Shown: one piece after another, positions 1 to 8,565 of the stretch
Position numbering within the stretch: the stretch's first letter is position 1
Layout: every line of letters starts with the position of its first letter
From: VXOI01 sp965261945
GTDB lineage: Bacteria; Chloroflexota; Dehalococcoidia; Lucifugimonadales; UBA3495
NCBI GenBank assembly: GCA_965261945.1
Contig: CBDHEF010000002.1
Location: 2,914,001 to 2,978,000 of the forward strand
Reading direction: 5' to 3'
Length of the DNA stretch: 64,000 nt
Translations under genes and position numbers: made by a program
Notes under the pieces: generated by a model
What the model saw: only the letters and a program-made list of their open reading frames with translations
Databases searched by the model: none
Told to the model about the DNA's origin: nothing

Positions 1-801
1 CGCGTCGCCGAGCGCGCCGCCGTGCTGGACATCCTCAGCGACGGCCGTATGGAGCTGGGCACCGGGCGCTCCACCACTCTCTTGGAGATGGACGGCTTCG
101 AGGTTGACCCGGAGCAGACCCAGGCACAGTGGAACGAGGCCATCCGCATGATCCCCAAAATGTGGACCGAAGACCCGTTCTCGCACCAGGGTGAGTTCTT
201 CAACATCCCCGAGCGGTCGGTCATCCCCAAGCCGGTGCAGCAGCCGCACCCGCCCATGTGGGTCGCTTGCAGCCAGCCCGACAGCTTCCGCCGGGCCGGC
301 GAGATGGGTCTGGGCGTCCTGTGCTTCAACCTGGGCGGTTATGCCCAGCTGGAAGAGCGCGTCGCCGCCTACCGCGAGGCGGTGAAGAACGCCGACCCCG
401 TCGGCAGCTTCGTCAACGACCAGGTGGCTGCCCTGTGCATCGTCCACTGCGGCGAGGATGGCGAGGAAGCGCGCCGCATCGGCGGGCCAGAGGGCGCATG
501 GTTCGTGAAGATGGCCGAGAACCTGTACGCTCCGTGGGCCGGACGGGAAGTGCCCGACAGCTACAAGTTCGCCGTCGACGCCGTCCAGACCGAGCGCGTC
601 GACAAGACCGCCCAGGACCATCTGGACTCCGGCGCCTTCGCCATGGGCACCCCCGACGAGATCATCGAGGTGATGAAGAAGTACCAGGAAGCGGGCGTCG
701 ACCAGGTGCTGTGCTTCGTCCAGCCCGGCAACCTCTCTCACACCCGCATCATGGACTCCATCAAGCTGATGGGCCGCCACGTCATCCCCTTCTTCAAGTA
801 G
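1..801 (+). CDS. LLM-class flavin-dependent oxidoreductase, 5'-truncated
   Basis: The reading frame is open from base 1, so the true start lies outside the window; 266 residues remain. The early segment RVAERAAVLDILSDGRMELG, which describes the strand after the flavin site, is typical of bacterial luciferase-like monooxygenases, as are the central PPMWVACSQP and the C-terminal GTPDEIIEVMKKYQEAGVDQ. Members use FMN or F420 to oxidise small organic substrates in the cytoplasm. An F420-reducing enzyme is encoded further on (7918-8565), so F420 use is possible but not shown. The substrate cannot be told from the sequence. Confidence 0.88.
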   Translation, partial: RVAERAAVLDILSDGRMELGTGRSTTLLEMDGFEVDPEQTQAQWNEAIRMIPKMWTEDPFSHQGEFFNIPERSVIPKPVQQPHPPMWVACSQPDSFRRAGEMGLGVLCFNLGGYAQLEERVAAYREAVKNADPVGSFVNDQVAALCIVHCGEDGEEARRIGGPEGAWFVKMAENLYAPWAGREVPDSYKFAVDAVQTERVDKTAQDHLDSGAFAMGTPDEIIEVMKKYQEAGVDQVLCFVQPGNLSHTRIMDSIKLMGRHVIPFFK

Positions 802-831
802 GGCGGGGACATCCCATTCACGATGACGCAG

Positions 832-860
832 GTAGGGGCGGGTTTGAAACCCGCCCCTAC
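832..860. repeat. perfect palindromic intergenic repeat
   Basis: Two 14-base arms (832-845 and 847-860, gtaggggcgggttt and its complement) are separated by one base. It sits 31 bases after the stop of the LLM gene and may act as a transcription barrier or be a dispersed palindromic repeat. Confidence 0.8.
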
Positions 861-888
861 ATCTATGCGTCCGCAGGCCAGGTAAACA

Positions 889-927
889 GCAAAAAGCCCC
901 TGCGCCTCCAAAGATGGACAGGGGCTT
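889..927 (-). terminator. rho-independent terminator for the desulforedoxin-like genes
   Basis: On the minus strand a 9-bp perfect stem (919-927 with 894-902, aagcccctg/caggggctt) with a 16-base loop is followed by a run of five T. It lies 38 bases beyond the stop of the leftward gene 966-1109. Confidence 0.8.
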
Positions 928-965
928 GAACGAGCCTGTTGCAGGTTCGGCTTTCTTCGCCGGGG

Positions 966-1109
966 TCAGTCGGAAGACGGCAGCTTGCGCGGTACCTGCA
1001 ACTCCATCTTGGCGTCGCAGCACTCGATCTCGCCGTCGCCGGTCTTGGTGCAGAGAACGCTGCTGCCGCAGGTTTCGCAGGTGTAGCGTTTGCCTAGCTG
1101 ATTAGCCAT
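966..1109 (-). CDS. small desulforedoxin-like iron/zinc protein (47 aa)
   Basis: Starting at the ATG at 1109 gives MANQLGKRYTCETCGSSV and then ECCDAKMEL, the Cys-x2-Cys ... Cys-Cys pattern of desulforedoxin and of the N-terminal domain of desulfoferrodoxin, which binds one Fe or Zn with four Cys. The catalytic desulfoferrodoxin C-terminal domain is absent. A purine-rich site (agagg) precedes the start by 9 bases. The reading frame can be extended upstream, but that would overlap the related gene 1121-1237, so the short form is preferred. The two genes are probably co-transcribed, and a clear terminator follows. Possible roles are electron transfer, oxidative stress or metal binding. Confidence 0.75.
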   Translation of the reverse strand: MANQLGKRYTCETCGSSVLCTKTGDGEIECCDAKMELQVPRKLPSSD

Positions 1110-1120
1110 CGCTGAAGCCT

Positions 1121-1237
1121 CTACTTGAGCTGCATTGGCTGGCCACAGCAGCCAAGGTTGCCAATGCCGCCTTTGGTAACGATGAATTCTGCATTGCACT
1201 GCGGGCAGACATAGCGCTTGCCGGTCTGGTTAGCCAA
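1121..1237 (-). CDS. second small desulforedoxin-like protein (38 aa, TTG start)
   Basis: From a TTG at 1237 the frame reads LANQTGKRYVCPQCNAEF and ends NLGCCGQPMQLK, again with Cys-x2-Cys and Cys-Cys. A ribosome site (gggag) lies 8 bases before the TTG. The opening (A-N-Q-x-G-K-R-Y-x-C) is nearly identical to that of the downstream gene 966-1109, so the two look like a tandem duplication 11 bases apart. The product is shorter than 60 residues, so ORF callers easily miss it. Confidence 0.7.
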   Translation of the reverse strand: MANQTGKRYVCPQCNAEFIVTKGGIGNLGCCGQPMQLK

Positions 1238-1273
1238 TTTTCGCGCTCCCTGATGCGGAATTAACTGTCGATA

Positions 1274-1302
1274 ATTGTAGCCTGAAGATAACGGCGTTTC
1301 AA
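1274..1302 (-). promoter_or_regulatory. sigma70-type promoter for the desulforedoxin-like pair
   Basis: On the minus strand TTGAAA (1302-1297) is followed after exactly 17 bases by TACAAT (1279-1274). This places a transcription start near 1267, about 30 bases before the TTG start at 1237. Confidence 0.6.
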
Positions 1303-1330
1303 CTTTGCGTCCGCGGCATCCGGGCCGTGG

Positions 1331-1780
1331 CTACTGCGGCTTGAAGCGCACCAGGAAGCTGGCCTCGCCCAGGGGGATGCCGTCGAACAGGATGGCGGCG
1401 GAGTGCTGGCCGGGGGCCTGCACCGGGATGCGGAAGGTTTTAATCCACCGCTGGAACAGGATGCCCTCGTCCCACTGCACCCGCTGGGCCGGGGGTGTCT
1501 CCAGCGGCACGCCAGGGGTCTTGAGGGTCACGAACAGGTGATGGCCACCGGGCAGCGCCCCGCCGATGCAGAAGGCCAGGTTCACGTCCACCTCGGCCAG
1601 CACCGGCCCAGCCTCCCCGCCCGGCGACGGTTCCGGCAAGTCCACCAGGTCCACAATGCCTTTCAGGCTCAACTCGCCGTCGTCGCCTTCCTCGGTGCCG
1701 CGGCAGAACAGGGCGTACTTCAGATAAGGGTCGTCAATGCCTGTCGTCAACCGGTGCCTCCGCCAACGCTTCGTATTCAA
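1331..1780 (-). CDS. DUF6941-like protein of unknown function
   Basis: 149 residues in the longest form, which starts at a TTG; the true start may be up to about 17 codons later, because the family-like part begins around DDPYLKYALFC. The string GELSLKGIVDLVDLP followed by a beta-rich sandwich-like remainder resembles the DUF6941 family, which is known only by sequence. No signal peptide or membrane segment is visible. It is transcribed away from the thioredoxin-like gene 1872-2498, and the 91 bases between them must hold both promoters. I cannot assign a function. Confidence 0.55.
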   Translation of the reverse strand: MNTKRWRRHRLTTGIDDPYLKYALFCRGTEEGDDGELSLKGIVDLVDLPEPSPGGEAGPVLAEVDVNLAFCIGGALPGGHHLFVTLKTPGVPLETPPAQRVQWDEGILFQRWIKTFRIPVQAPGQHSAAILFDGIPLGEASFLVRFKPQ

Positions 1781-1871
1781 CGCGCTATTTTATCATGGGT
1801 TGGCGAACCCACGCAGGGGGGCGCAGTTGAATTATAATTGCCCAAACACTGTGGGCCAGGAGGACGTTGAT

Positions 1872-2498
1872 ATGACACTGAGCAGAGAGCAGTTTGAAGC
1901 CGGCATGACCTCACAGGAATACATCGAACAAATCAAGGTCAACAAGGACCCCTTCGTGGAAATCTACAACGGCGTGAAGATTCCTTCCGATGCGACCGAA
2001 TGGGTCAACGGCCTGGGCAACCCCATCAACCTGGCTGTGTTCACCGCCGACTGGTGCGGCGACGCCGTGAGCACCACGCCGGTCATCCTGCGGTTTGCCG
2101 ACAGCAGCCCCAATGTGAACTTGCAGGTGTTCAACCGCGACGACGACGTTCCCCTGGCCAACACCTTTCTGCCGGAGCATCGCGCCGGCACCGTGCCCAT
2201 CTTCGTGGCGCTCGACGCCGAGATGAACGAGGTGGCGCGGTTCATCGAGACCGCCAACGGCCTGGTCCCGCAGATAGACGCGATGGACGACGCCATAAAC
2301 CGCGATACCGAAGGGTTGGACGAGGCGGCGCAGCGTCAAGCCCGCCGTGGCCGCCGCATGAGCCACCGCGTCGCCCACACCCAGGACTGGGGCGAGGTCA
2401 TCCTGGAAGAGTTCCGAGAAGTTGTGGACGCCGGGATGAGTATGCCCCCAAGCGAGCGGCCCGCCGTCGGCGGCACCAAGTGGCCCCCGGAGGATTAG
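1872..2498 (+). CDS. thioredoxin-fold protein with CGDA in place of CxxC
   Basis: The ATG at 1872 has a strong site (aggagg) 8 bases upstream and gives 208 residues. FTADWCGDAVSTTPVI has the thioredoxin layout (W-C-G-x-x) but the second cysteine is Ala, so a normal dithiol exchange is not possible. The cis-Pro region is AGTVPIFVALD. The last 70 residues (RRGRRMSHRVAHTQDWGEVILEEF region) are extra to the fold. It could be a monothiol reductase, a bacillithiol/glutathione-independent chaperone-like protein or a redox-inert relative. A stem-loop at 2574-2607 ends the transcript. Confidence 0.8.
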   Translation: MTLSREQFEAGMTSQEYIEQIKVNKDPFVEIYNGVKIPSDATEWVNGLGNPINLAVFTADWCGDAVSTTPVILRFADSSPNVNLQVFNRDDDVPLANTFLPEHRAGTVPIFVALDAEMNEVARFIETANGLVPQIDAMDDAINRDTEGLDEAAQRQARRGRRMSHRVAHTQDWGEVILEEFREVVDAGMSMPPSERPAVGGTKWPPED

Positions 2499-2573
2499 AG
2501 TGCGCCTACTGGCGCTTGGAGTAACCCATTCGGGCTAATCCTGTCGAAGTATGGATGAATGCTTTCAACGATA

Positions 2574-2607
2574 AACCCCGGTGAAATTGCGAACTTCCAC
2601 CGGGGTT
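2574..2607. terminator. stem-loop between convergent genes
   Basis: A perfect 10-bp stem, aaccccggtg (2574-2583) with caccggggtt (2598-2607), has a 14-base loop. It can serve the rightward thioredoxin-like gene and the leftward ATPase gene. The rest of 2499-2811 shows no gene that I can support. Confidence 0.65.
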
Positions 2608-2811
2608 GTTGCGTTGCTCGTTGAGGCCGTTTGGAGAACTGCCATTTCCCACTGCCGCATTCGGATGCCAAGCCATTCACGCAGTCGTGGGTGATTGATG
2701 TTCAGGTTCTTTCGTAGGTTTTGCGGGTAGAAAGTAAGATTCAGGGTAAAGATAGTCCTCACCGGCTATTCGTCCTGCAATCTCAAAGCAGTTCATTTAG
2801 CCAGGGTAGCA

Positions 2812-5800
2812 TCACTGGCTGATGTCCACCACCTGCGCTCCGGCGGCTTCGGCGAACATATCGGCGGTGGTGGGATGGCAGGTGAAGACCAGGACCTGGT
2901 TGGTTTGCGAAAGCCCGGCGAAGGACTCGGCGGCCAGCTTGGCCCGCTCCGGGTCGAAGTTGACCAGCGCCTCGTCAACGACCACCGGCAACCGCTCGGC
3001 GTGTTCGCCGAACTCCCGAATCAGGCCGAACCGCAGCGCCAGGTACAGTTGTTCGCGGGTGCCCCTGCTCAGCTCGGACGGCTGCTTGCTCGCGCCCGTG
3101 GCGTCGGCCACCGTTATGGTCTGCTCGCCGATGGGAGCGTACAGCCGCTGGTATCGTTGTCCGGTGACGCCGGAAAAGAAATCCTGGGCGTGGCGGATGA
3201 CGCTGGGCTGACGTTCCCGCTCGAACTTCTGCCGTGTCTTTTCCAGCAACGACTCGGCAATGGTGAGCCGTGACCACTCGCGGGCGTGTTCGCGCAGTTG
3301 CTCTTGCAGGACGCTGCGGCGGATGCGCAGGGCCGATGATTCCTCTTCGCTGGTCAGTTGCGTCAGCTCGGCGTCAATGCCGCCCCGCTCTTCCCGTAGT
3401 GTGTTGCGCTGAGCGTCCACCTCCGCGTGAAGCTCCGACAGGTGTTCGGATTCCTCGTCCAGGCGGTTTGGGTCGGAGCCGGCCAGTGAGTGGCAGAAGG
3501 CGTCGAACCGGTCGCCGGGGCCGCTGAGACGCTCCAGGCTGCGGAGATGTTCGTCCCGCTGCCGTTCCAGTTCCAGCCGTTCCTCGTGCTGGCGCGCCCG
3601 GCGGCGGAACTCTTCGGGATCGTCCGTGCCGCCCGCCGCCAGCAGAGCCGCCATTTCCTGCGCCACCGCTTGCAAACGCTGCTCTTGCCGTTCCAGCCGC
3701 AGCCGGTTCTCTTCCTCTTGCGCTCTGGCCTGCTCCCTTTGGGAGAAGTGGGTTTGGACTTGGTCCAGCCTGTTGATTAGTTCATCGGCCACGGCCCCCA
3801 GTTGCCGCCGGTCGCCGGGGTTAAGCGGCAAGCCGTGGCGCAGCGCCAGCGGCTCCACCCGCTCGCGGAATTCGTCGATGTCGCGCTCGATGGCCGCCAC
3901 CCGGTCGCGCATCCGGCGGGCCTCCGCCAAGGAGGCGCGAGCCGTGTCAACGCGGGCCAGAAACGCTGTCATCGTGTCTGCCGTCAACGTCTCTGCCAAG
4001 CCGCGCTCCCGCAGCCATTCCCGCCATTCCTGTTGCGCTTCCAGTGCGGAAGCTTCCGCCGCTTCGTGTTCCTTAACGGCGTCTTCGAGACGCTGTTCCT
4101 GCAACTTCTCTCGCCGGGACGCTTCCTCAACCCGTGTGTTGGCGCTGTTCCAGGCATCCAGCGCGTTTCGGGCGGCTTCCAGATGCGCTTCCGCCGAATC
4201 CAGCGCGGCGGCGTTGGGCTGTCCGTCAATGCCCAGAGCCGCCGCCGAATCCAGCAGCGATTGACGGCCCGTTTCCGCCGCCGTCTCCGCATCGGCGGTC
4301 TGCTGGCTTAACGTATTTGCCATTGGCGACGGCACGGCAGACGGCGTTGGCCTTCCCATAAACCAAAGCATTGTGGCTGCGCCCAGCAAAACCAACCCGC
4401 AAAGAAGACCCAGAAGCAGCGCTCCCCCACCGAGCAGGATTCCTGCCACCGCCAGGACAGCCCCGGCCAAGACCAGCGCGATGATTGGCAGAAGGCTGAT
4501 GCGGCCCGAATCCCTTTCCGGCGTTTCTTGGGCGACAGTCAGGGCGTTAAGCTGGCCGCGCAGGGTTTCGTGGTTTTGGCGTTGCCGCTCGTACTCGCCC
4601 AGCCGTCCCCTGGCGGTGCGTAGCGCGTCCTGACGTTCCGTCAACGCGGCGGCGCCCAGCGGCGGCGGTTCCGGCGGCAGCTTTTCCCGCGCTTCCTGCG
4701 TTTCCGACTGATGGTCTTGCAATGTCCGCCGCTCTTGGGCCAGTTGAAACTGCGCTTGTTGGGCGCGTTCGCTGCTTTCGGTTATCCGCTGTTTCCTGCG
4801 GTCTACCTCATTGCGGACAACCATCGAAGTATCCAGGCTTTCCAATTCCGCCTCGCCCCAGTCGTGGCCCAGTTCGCGCAAATTTTCGGCGAAAGCGCCT
4901 TCCAGCGCCCGCAGGTCTGCTTGCCGTTCGGGCAGGTCGTGGTCTGCGGCGTCGAACCTGTTGCGGTCGCGGACGATGGCTTCGATTCTGCCAGCGTCAT
5001 AAAGCAGGTCTTCGCCGGGGATGACTTCGGCTGCGGCTTCCTCGGCCTGCCGCAGCTGCCCGGCGGCTTCGTCAAGGTCCTCTCTCGCTTGCCGTGCCCG
5101 TTCCTCCATGTTATCCAGCCGGGCGATGGGGTTCTCCGGGAAGTCCACGTACCGGGGCATATCCAGCAACTGCGTTTCGCAGTTGGACAGGTCCACCCAA
5201 AGCTCCCATCCATTGAGCAGGTTTTGGACTTCGGCGCGGCGGGCGTTGAGACGAGCAAGCCCGGCGGCGGCGGTTTGCAACGCCGAATCAATCTCTGACT
5301 TGCGGCCGGTCAGATCCCCGTAACGGCCGGCGTTGCCTTCGATGACTCGCAGTTGTGAGTCTATGTCTCTCAGTGTGTTCAGGAGTCTGGGAACTTCCTG
5401 ATTATTGCCCCGGCTCAGGTAGATTTGGCTCTTGTGGTCGCTTAATGACTTCCTGAGCGCGGGCAATCCGGGGGCGCCCTGTCCCGCGCTGTATATGGTT
5501 CCGTTGGAATCGTTGAGCGAAGCGGCTACTTGCAGTTCATCAAGGCTAAAGGCGAACACGTTTCGGAACAGGTCGGGGGTGGCATTGCCGGTAAGCCGGT
5601 GCAAGGCGGCTTCGGCGTTGGATGCAGGGCCATCCGGGGTGGCGACTGTCAGGCCGCCGCGCGCTCCGGCGTACCGCTCCACTTCGTATATGACCCCGGC
5701 GTTGTCGGACAGTGTAATCCGCCCGCCATGCCTTCCCCCGGCCAGCGGCGGATAATGGCTGTTGAATCTGGTGGGGAATCCGAACAGAATCGCCCGGATG

Positions 5801-5928
5801 AAGGCCAACAGAGTGCTTTTTCCCGCCTCGTTGGGGCCGTAGAAGACCGTGACCGGCCCCGAAATAGGGCCGATATTCCGCTGGTGGAAGTGGCCGAATC
5901 CGTCCAGATACAGCTCTTCCAGCCTCAT
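2812..5928 (-). CDS. YhaN/SbcC-like AAA ATPase with a mid-protein membrane hairpin
   Basis: 1038 residues with SMC/Rad50 organisation. The Walker A is at residues 31-39 (GPNEAGKST), followed by long charged heptad-rich coiled coils, an ABC-type signature (ELSRGTREQLYLALRF) and Walker B (LPVVVDEAL) near the C-terminus. Around residues 473-522, between the coiled-coil arms where Rad50 has a hook, lies a strongly hydrophobic stretch able to form two membrane helices, as in YhaN of Firmicutes. No zinc-hook CxxC is seen. It overlaps the nuclease gene 5925-7220 by 4 bases, so the two products are almost certainly partners in DNA end processing, possibly at the membrane. Confidence 0.9.
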   Translation of the reverse strand: MRLEELYLDGFGHFHQRNIGPISGPVTVFYGPNEAGKSTLLAFIRAILFGFPTRFNSHYPPLAGGRHGGRITLSDNAGVIYEVERYAGARGGLTVATPDGPASNAEAALHRLTGNATPDLFRNVFAFSLDELQVAASLNDSNGTIYSAGQGAPGLPALRKSLSDHKSQIYLSRGNNQEVPRLLNTLRDIDSQLRVIEGNAGRYGDLTGRKSEIDSALQTAAAGLARLNARRAEVQNLLNGWELWVDLSNCETQLLDMPRYVDFPENPIARLDNMEERARQAREDLDEAAGQLRQAEEAAAEVIPGEDLLYDAGRIEAIVRDRNRFDAADHDLPERQADLRALEGAFAENLRELGHDWGEAELESLDTSMVVRNEVDRRKQRITESSERAQQAQFQLAQERRTLQDHQSETQEAREKLPPEPPPLGAAALTERQDALRTARGRLGEYERQRQNHETLRGQLNALTVAQETPERDSGRISLLPIIALVLAGAVLAVAGILLGGGALLLGLLCGLVLLGAATMLWFMGRPTPSAVPSPMANTLSQQTADAETAAETGRQSLLDSAAALGIDGQPNAAALDSAEAHLEAARNALDAWNSANTRVEEASRREKLQEQRLEDAVKEHEAAEASALEAQQEWREWLRERGLAETLTADTMTAFLARVDTARASLAEARRMRDRVAAIERDIDEFRERVEPLALRHGLPLNPGDRRQLGAVADELINRLDQVQTHFSQREQARAQEEENRLRLERQEQRLQAVAQEMAALLAAGGTDDPEEFRRRARQHEERLELERQRDEHLRSLERLSGPGDRFDAFCHSLAGSDPNRLDEESEHLSELHAEVDAQRNTLREERGGIDAELTQLTSEEESSALRIRRSVLQEQLREHAREWSRLTIAESLLEKTRQKFERERQPSVIRHAQDFFSGVTGQRYQRLYAPIGEQTITVADATGASKQPSELSRGTREQLYLALRFGLIREFGEHAERLPVVVDEALVNFDPERAKLAAESFAGLSQTNQVLVFTCHPTTADMFAEAAGAQVVDISQ

Positions 5929-7220
5929 TCCACGTCCTCTTCGTCATCCGACAGCGTCGCCAGGCATTCCTCTTCAGCCGCGGCCAGCAGTTCCCGGAGC
6001 TCATCGTCCGACGGCAAGTAGTTCCGCAGATACGGGCTGGCGTTGGAGTTGACGTACAGCGCCCGCAGCGACTCCCGCAGTTCACCGAGGGCGTCGGGAT
6101 TTTCCCGCATCTCGCCGCCGAGCCGGGCCAAGTCGCCGGCGAAGTCCTCGCGCTGCGCCACCTGCTCGCGGTCTACCGGCGACGCGGTGTCCATCTGAAT
6201 CCGCTCGCACCACAGCCAAGGCCGGGCGTTGGCGTACTGGCCGTTAAGCTGCTCCAGAATGGCGTCCACCGTTCCGGCGCGGCGGAGGGAGCGGTGCATC
6301 GGCCCCCGGCCGGTCAACGCCAGCCGGAACACCACCGAACGCCCGTCGGCCGCTTCGAGGGCGGAATAAGCCAGATTGTTGCTGGCGTCCAATATCTCCT
6401 GCTCGCTGTCCAACCCGGTTATGTTCAATTGCAACGTTTCCCACCGCACCACGTCCACGGGATGGAAGTCCAGCCTGACCGCGCCGTAGTCGTCCACCTC
6501 CACCAAGTATACGCCGCGCGCGCCCGTCTCGCCGGGATGTCGGCCCTGCGGGTTGCCGGGGTAGACCACCGTGGGCCGCTCCTGCCGCAGCGCCTGCCGG
6601 GTGTGTACGTGCCCCAGCGCCCAGTAGTCCAGTCCCGAGTCGGCGAGGTCGGCGACGGTACAGGGGGCGTAGGAGTCATGGTCAGTGTTGCTGCCCACGT
6701 TGGCATGAAGCAAGCCGACGTTGAAGCCGGAGCCCCCGGCATTCGACGCGAAAAGGCCGCGAAACAGCGGCACAAGGTTCTCGCGCACCTCCCGCCGGGG
6801 ATAGCTGATGCCGTAGACAGCGGCCCGCTCCGGCGCATCGGGGAACACCGGCTCGCAGGTCGCCTCCGGGCCGAAGCGGACACAGCCCGGCGGCAGGTCC
6901 AGCCGCGCCTCCCAGCCATCCAGGGGGTCATGGTTGCCGTGGCATACGAAGGAACGAATGCCTGCCGCGTCCAGCCGGTTCAGGCCGTCCACGAACTTCA
7001 ACTGCGCCCTCAGGCTGCGGTCGGCCCCGTCGTAGATGTCGCCGGCCACCAGCAGCGCGTCTGCCTGCTCGCGGAGGCACAGGTCGATAATGTTCTCGTA
7101 GGCGTCGAAAGTGGCGCGGCGCAACGTATCCGCGACATATTCGGGCGCTTCGCTCCGAATGCCGCGAAACGGGCTGTCCAAGTGCAGGTCGGCGGCGTGA
7201 ACGAATCTTAGCCGCGCCAT
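5925..7220 (-). CDS. YhaO/SbcD-like DNA repair exonuclease (metallophosphoesterase)
   Basis: 431 residues with all calcineurin-like phosphoesterase motifs: DLH (residues 11-13), GDIYDG (60-65), GNHD (95-98) and GHVHT near 204. These coordinate two Mn ions. The family (SbcD/Mre11/YhaO) cuts DNA ends together with an SMC-like ATPase; here that partner follows directly with an ATGA overlap. The C-terminal third is a capping region with many acidic residues and ends in LSDDEEDVE. Confidence 0.93.
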   Translation of the reverse strand: MARLRFVHAADLHLDSPFRGIRSEAPEYVADTLRRATFDAYENIIDLCLREQADALLVAGDIYDGADRSLRAQLKFVDGLNRLDAAGIRSFVCHGNHDPLDGWEARLDLPPGCVRFGPEATCEPVFPDAPERAAVYGISYPRREVRENLVPLFRGLFASNAGGSGFNVGLLHANVGSNTDHDSYAPCTVADLADSGLDYWALGHVHTRQALRQERPTVVYPGNPQGRHPGETGARGVYLVEVDDYGAVRLDFHPVDVVRWETLQLNITGLDSEQEILDASNNLAYSALEAADGRSVVFRLALTGRGPMHRSLRRAGTVDAILEQLNGQYANARPWLWCERIQMDTASPVDREQVAQREDFAGDLARLGGEMRENPDALGELRESLRALYVNSNASPYLRNYLPSDDELRELLAAAEEECLATLSDDEEDVE

Positions 7221-7233
7221 AAACGCCCCACTC

Positions 7234-7287
7234 TGACCCTCCCCAGGTAGGAGAGGGGATGTTGAACTTCCCCCAGAGGGGAGGGAA
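7234..7287. repeat. dispersed CCCTCnCC...GGnGAGGG palindromic repeat
   Basis: Two copies of a C-rich/G-rich inverted pair lie between genes (accctccccaggtaggagaggggat and a second pair at 7269-7285, split here for length). Related copies occur at 7872, 13401, 25321, 25786, 29091 and 40820. Confidence 0.6.
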
Positions 7288-7299
7288 TGGTGTTATCGG

Positions 7300-7842
7300 C
7301 TAGGGATCGTCGTCGCGCCACTCGAAGCTGAGGTTGGTGTAGCGCACGAAGACGCCGCCGCCCGGCGCGCCCATGGGTCCGTTGGCGGCCAGGATGGCTA
7401 TGGTGTGCTGGTCGCCGGGGTTGGGGTTGCTGGCGACCTCGATGCGCTGGGGGCGGTTGAAGCCCTCGAAGGCGCCCCGTTCCCGGTTGCACTCGCCGTT
7501 TATCCAGATTTCGCCGTAGTCGTCAACGCAGGTCTCGAACATCATTCGTGTTCGCCGCGCGTCGCGCCCGCCGACGGTTTCCGGCACGGTGATGTTGATT
7601 CGATACCAGACGAAGGAAAACCCGGTGACGTAGGCATCCCCGAATTTTGCCCACGCGCTTGTGTCTTCGCACGTCTCCCAGGACGAATCATCGTAGTCGG
7701 GCAGCCGGGCCGGACTGCCCTCCGACCGCTCGGCCAGCCCGTAGTTGGCCTCGCCGGGAGCGTAGCCCTCGGCGTACTTCCACTGGCCCTGCACCGCCGC
7801 ATGGCCTTCGCTGCTGTTGATGTCTATGGGGAATCGCGGCAT
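7300..7842 (-). CDS. galactose-binding-like (beta-jelly-roll) domain protein
   Basis: 180 residues. The region DYDDSSWETCEDTSAWAKFG followed by FVWYRINITVPE and later DDYGEIWINGE is the signature of the sugar-binding jelly-roll domain of glycoside hydrolase family 2 (pattern: fDDssWe ... wYR..f.vP ... d....vwvNG). No hydrolase domain is attached and no signal peptide is seen, so it is a free-standing binding domain of unknown ligand. It lies between the YhaO-like gene and the F420 reductase gene with repeat-bearing spacers on both sides. Confidence 0.72.
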   Translation of the reverse strand: MPRFPIDINSSEGHAAVQGQWKYAEGYAPGEANYGLAERSEGSPARLPDYDDSSWETCEDTSAWAKFGDAYVTGFSFVWYRINITVPETVGGRDARRTRMMFETCVDDYGEIWINGECNRERGAFEGFNRPQRIEVASNPNPGDQHTIAILAANGPMGAPGGGVFVRYTNLSFEWRDDDP

Positions 7843-7871
7843 ATTTCCTCCTTGATCGTCTGGTCTGGACT

Positions 7872-7906
7872 TCCCTCTCCTTCCGTGAGAGGGTCGGGGT
7901 GAGGGC
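7872..7906. repeat. dispersed CCCTCTCC...GAGAGGG...GTGAGGGC repeat
   Basis: ccctctccttccgtgagagg followed by gtcggggtgagggcg lies between two leftward genes. It belongs to the same family as the copies at 29091 and 40820. Confidence 0.65.
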
Positions 7907-7917
7907 GTCCCGCCCCG

Positions 7918-8565
7918 CTACACCCCGGTTATCTTGATGCTTGCGTGCGTCTTGTAGATGCGGTTGATGTTGACCAGCATCGGCGTTATCTGCTCGACAT
8001 ACTTGGCGTTGGCCAATGCGCCGCCGTCGATGCCACGCAGGTGGGGAATCTTCCCGGCCAGCCCCATGACCAGCCGCTTGGCGTCGGCGTGGTCGGAGCA
8101 GACTACCACGTCGCCCTCCATGTGTACCTGTGGGTCTTGCAGTTCCTCGGCGCTGACGTTCTGGAAGGCGGCGACGACCTGCGCGTTGGGGAGTATCTCC
8201 TGGGCCTCCTGGGCGGCGGAACCGGCCTCCACTTCGACGGCCCGCGCTCCCTTGCCCCGCTCAAACGCCATGGGCGCGATGACGCTGACCACGATTTTGC
8301 CGTCCAGCGAACCGGCCAGCTCCTCCAGCACCGCCCGCTGGCCCTCATAAGGGAAGGCCAGGAACACCACGTCGCCAGATGCGGCGGCCCCGGCGTTATC
8401 GCTGCCAGCGATGCTGGCCCCCGGAGCGCCCTCAGCCAGTTCCGCCGCCGCCGCCGCGCCCCGCTCCGCGCTGCGGGAGCCGATGGTCACCGCCTCGCCC
8501 GCCAAGGCCAGCCGCAACGCCAGCCCCTTGCCCTCCGGCCCGGTTCCCCCAAGTATCGCAAGCAT
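7918..8565 (-). CDS. npdG: NADPH:F420 oxidoreductase (F420-dependent NADP reductase)
   Basis: 215 residues from the ATG at 8565, which has a good site (aggaga) 6 bases upstream; the longer frame lacks one. The N-terminus MLAILGGTGPEGKGLALR is the Rossmann motif characteristic of F420-dependent NADP reductases, followed by IGSRSAERG for NADP phosphate binding and the family-typical FLAFPYEGQ, ISVIAPMAF-like and QNVSAEELQDP segments. It exchanges hydride between NADPH and F420 in the cytoplasm and would feed F420-dependent LLM enzymes such as the one at 1-801. It implies that the host makes F420. Confidence 0.88.
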   Translation of the reverse strand: MLAILGGTGPEGKGLALRLALAGEAVTIGSRSAERGAAAAAELAEGAPGASIAGSDNAGAAASGDVVFLAFPYEGQRAVLEELAGSLDGKIVVSVIAPMAFERGKGARAVEVEAGSAAQEAQEILPNAQVVAAFQNVSAEELQDPQVHMEGDVVVCSDHADAKRLVMGLAGKIPHLRGIDGGALANAKYVEQITPMLVNINRIYKTHASIKITGV

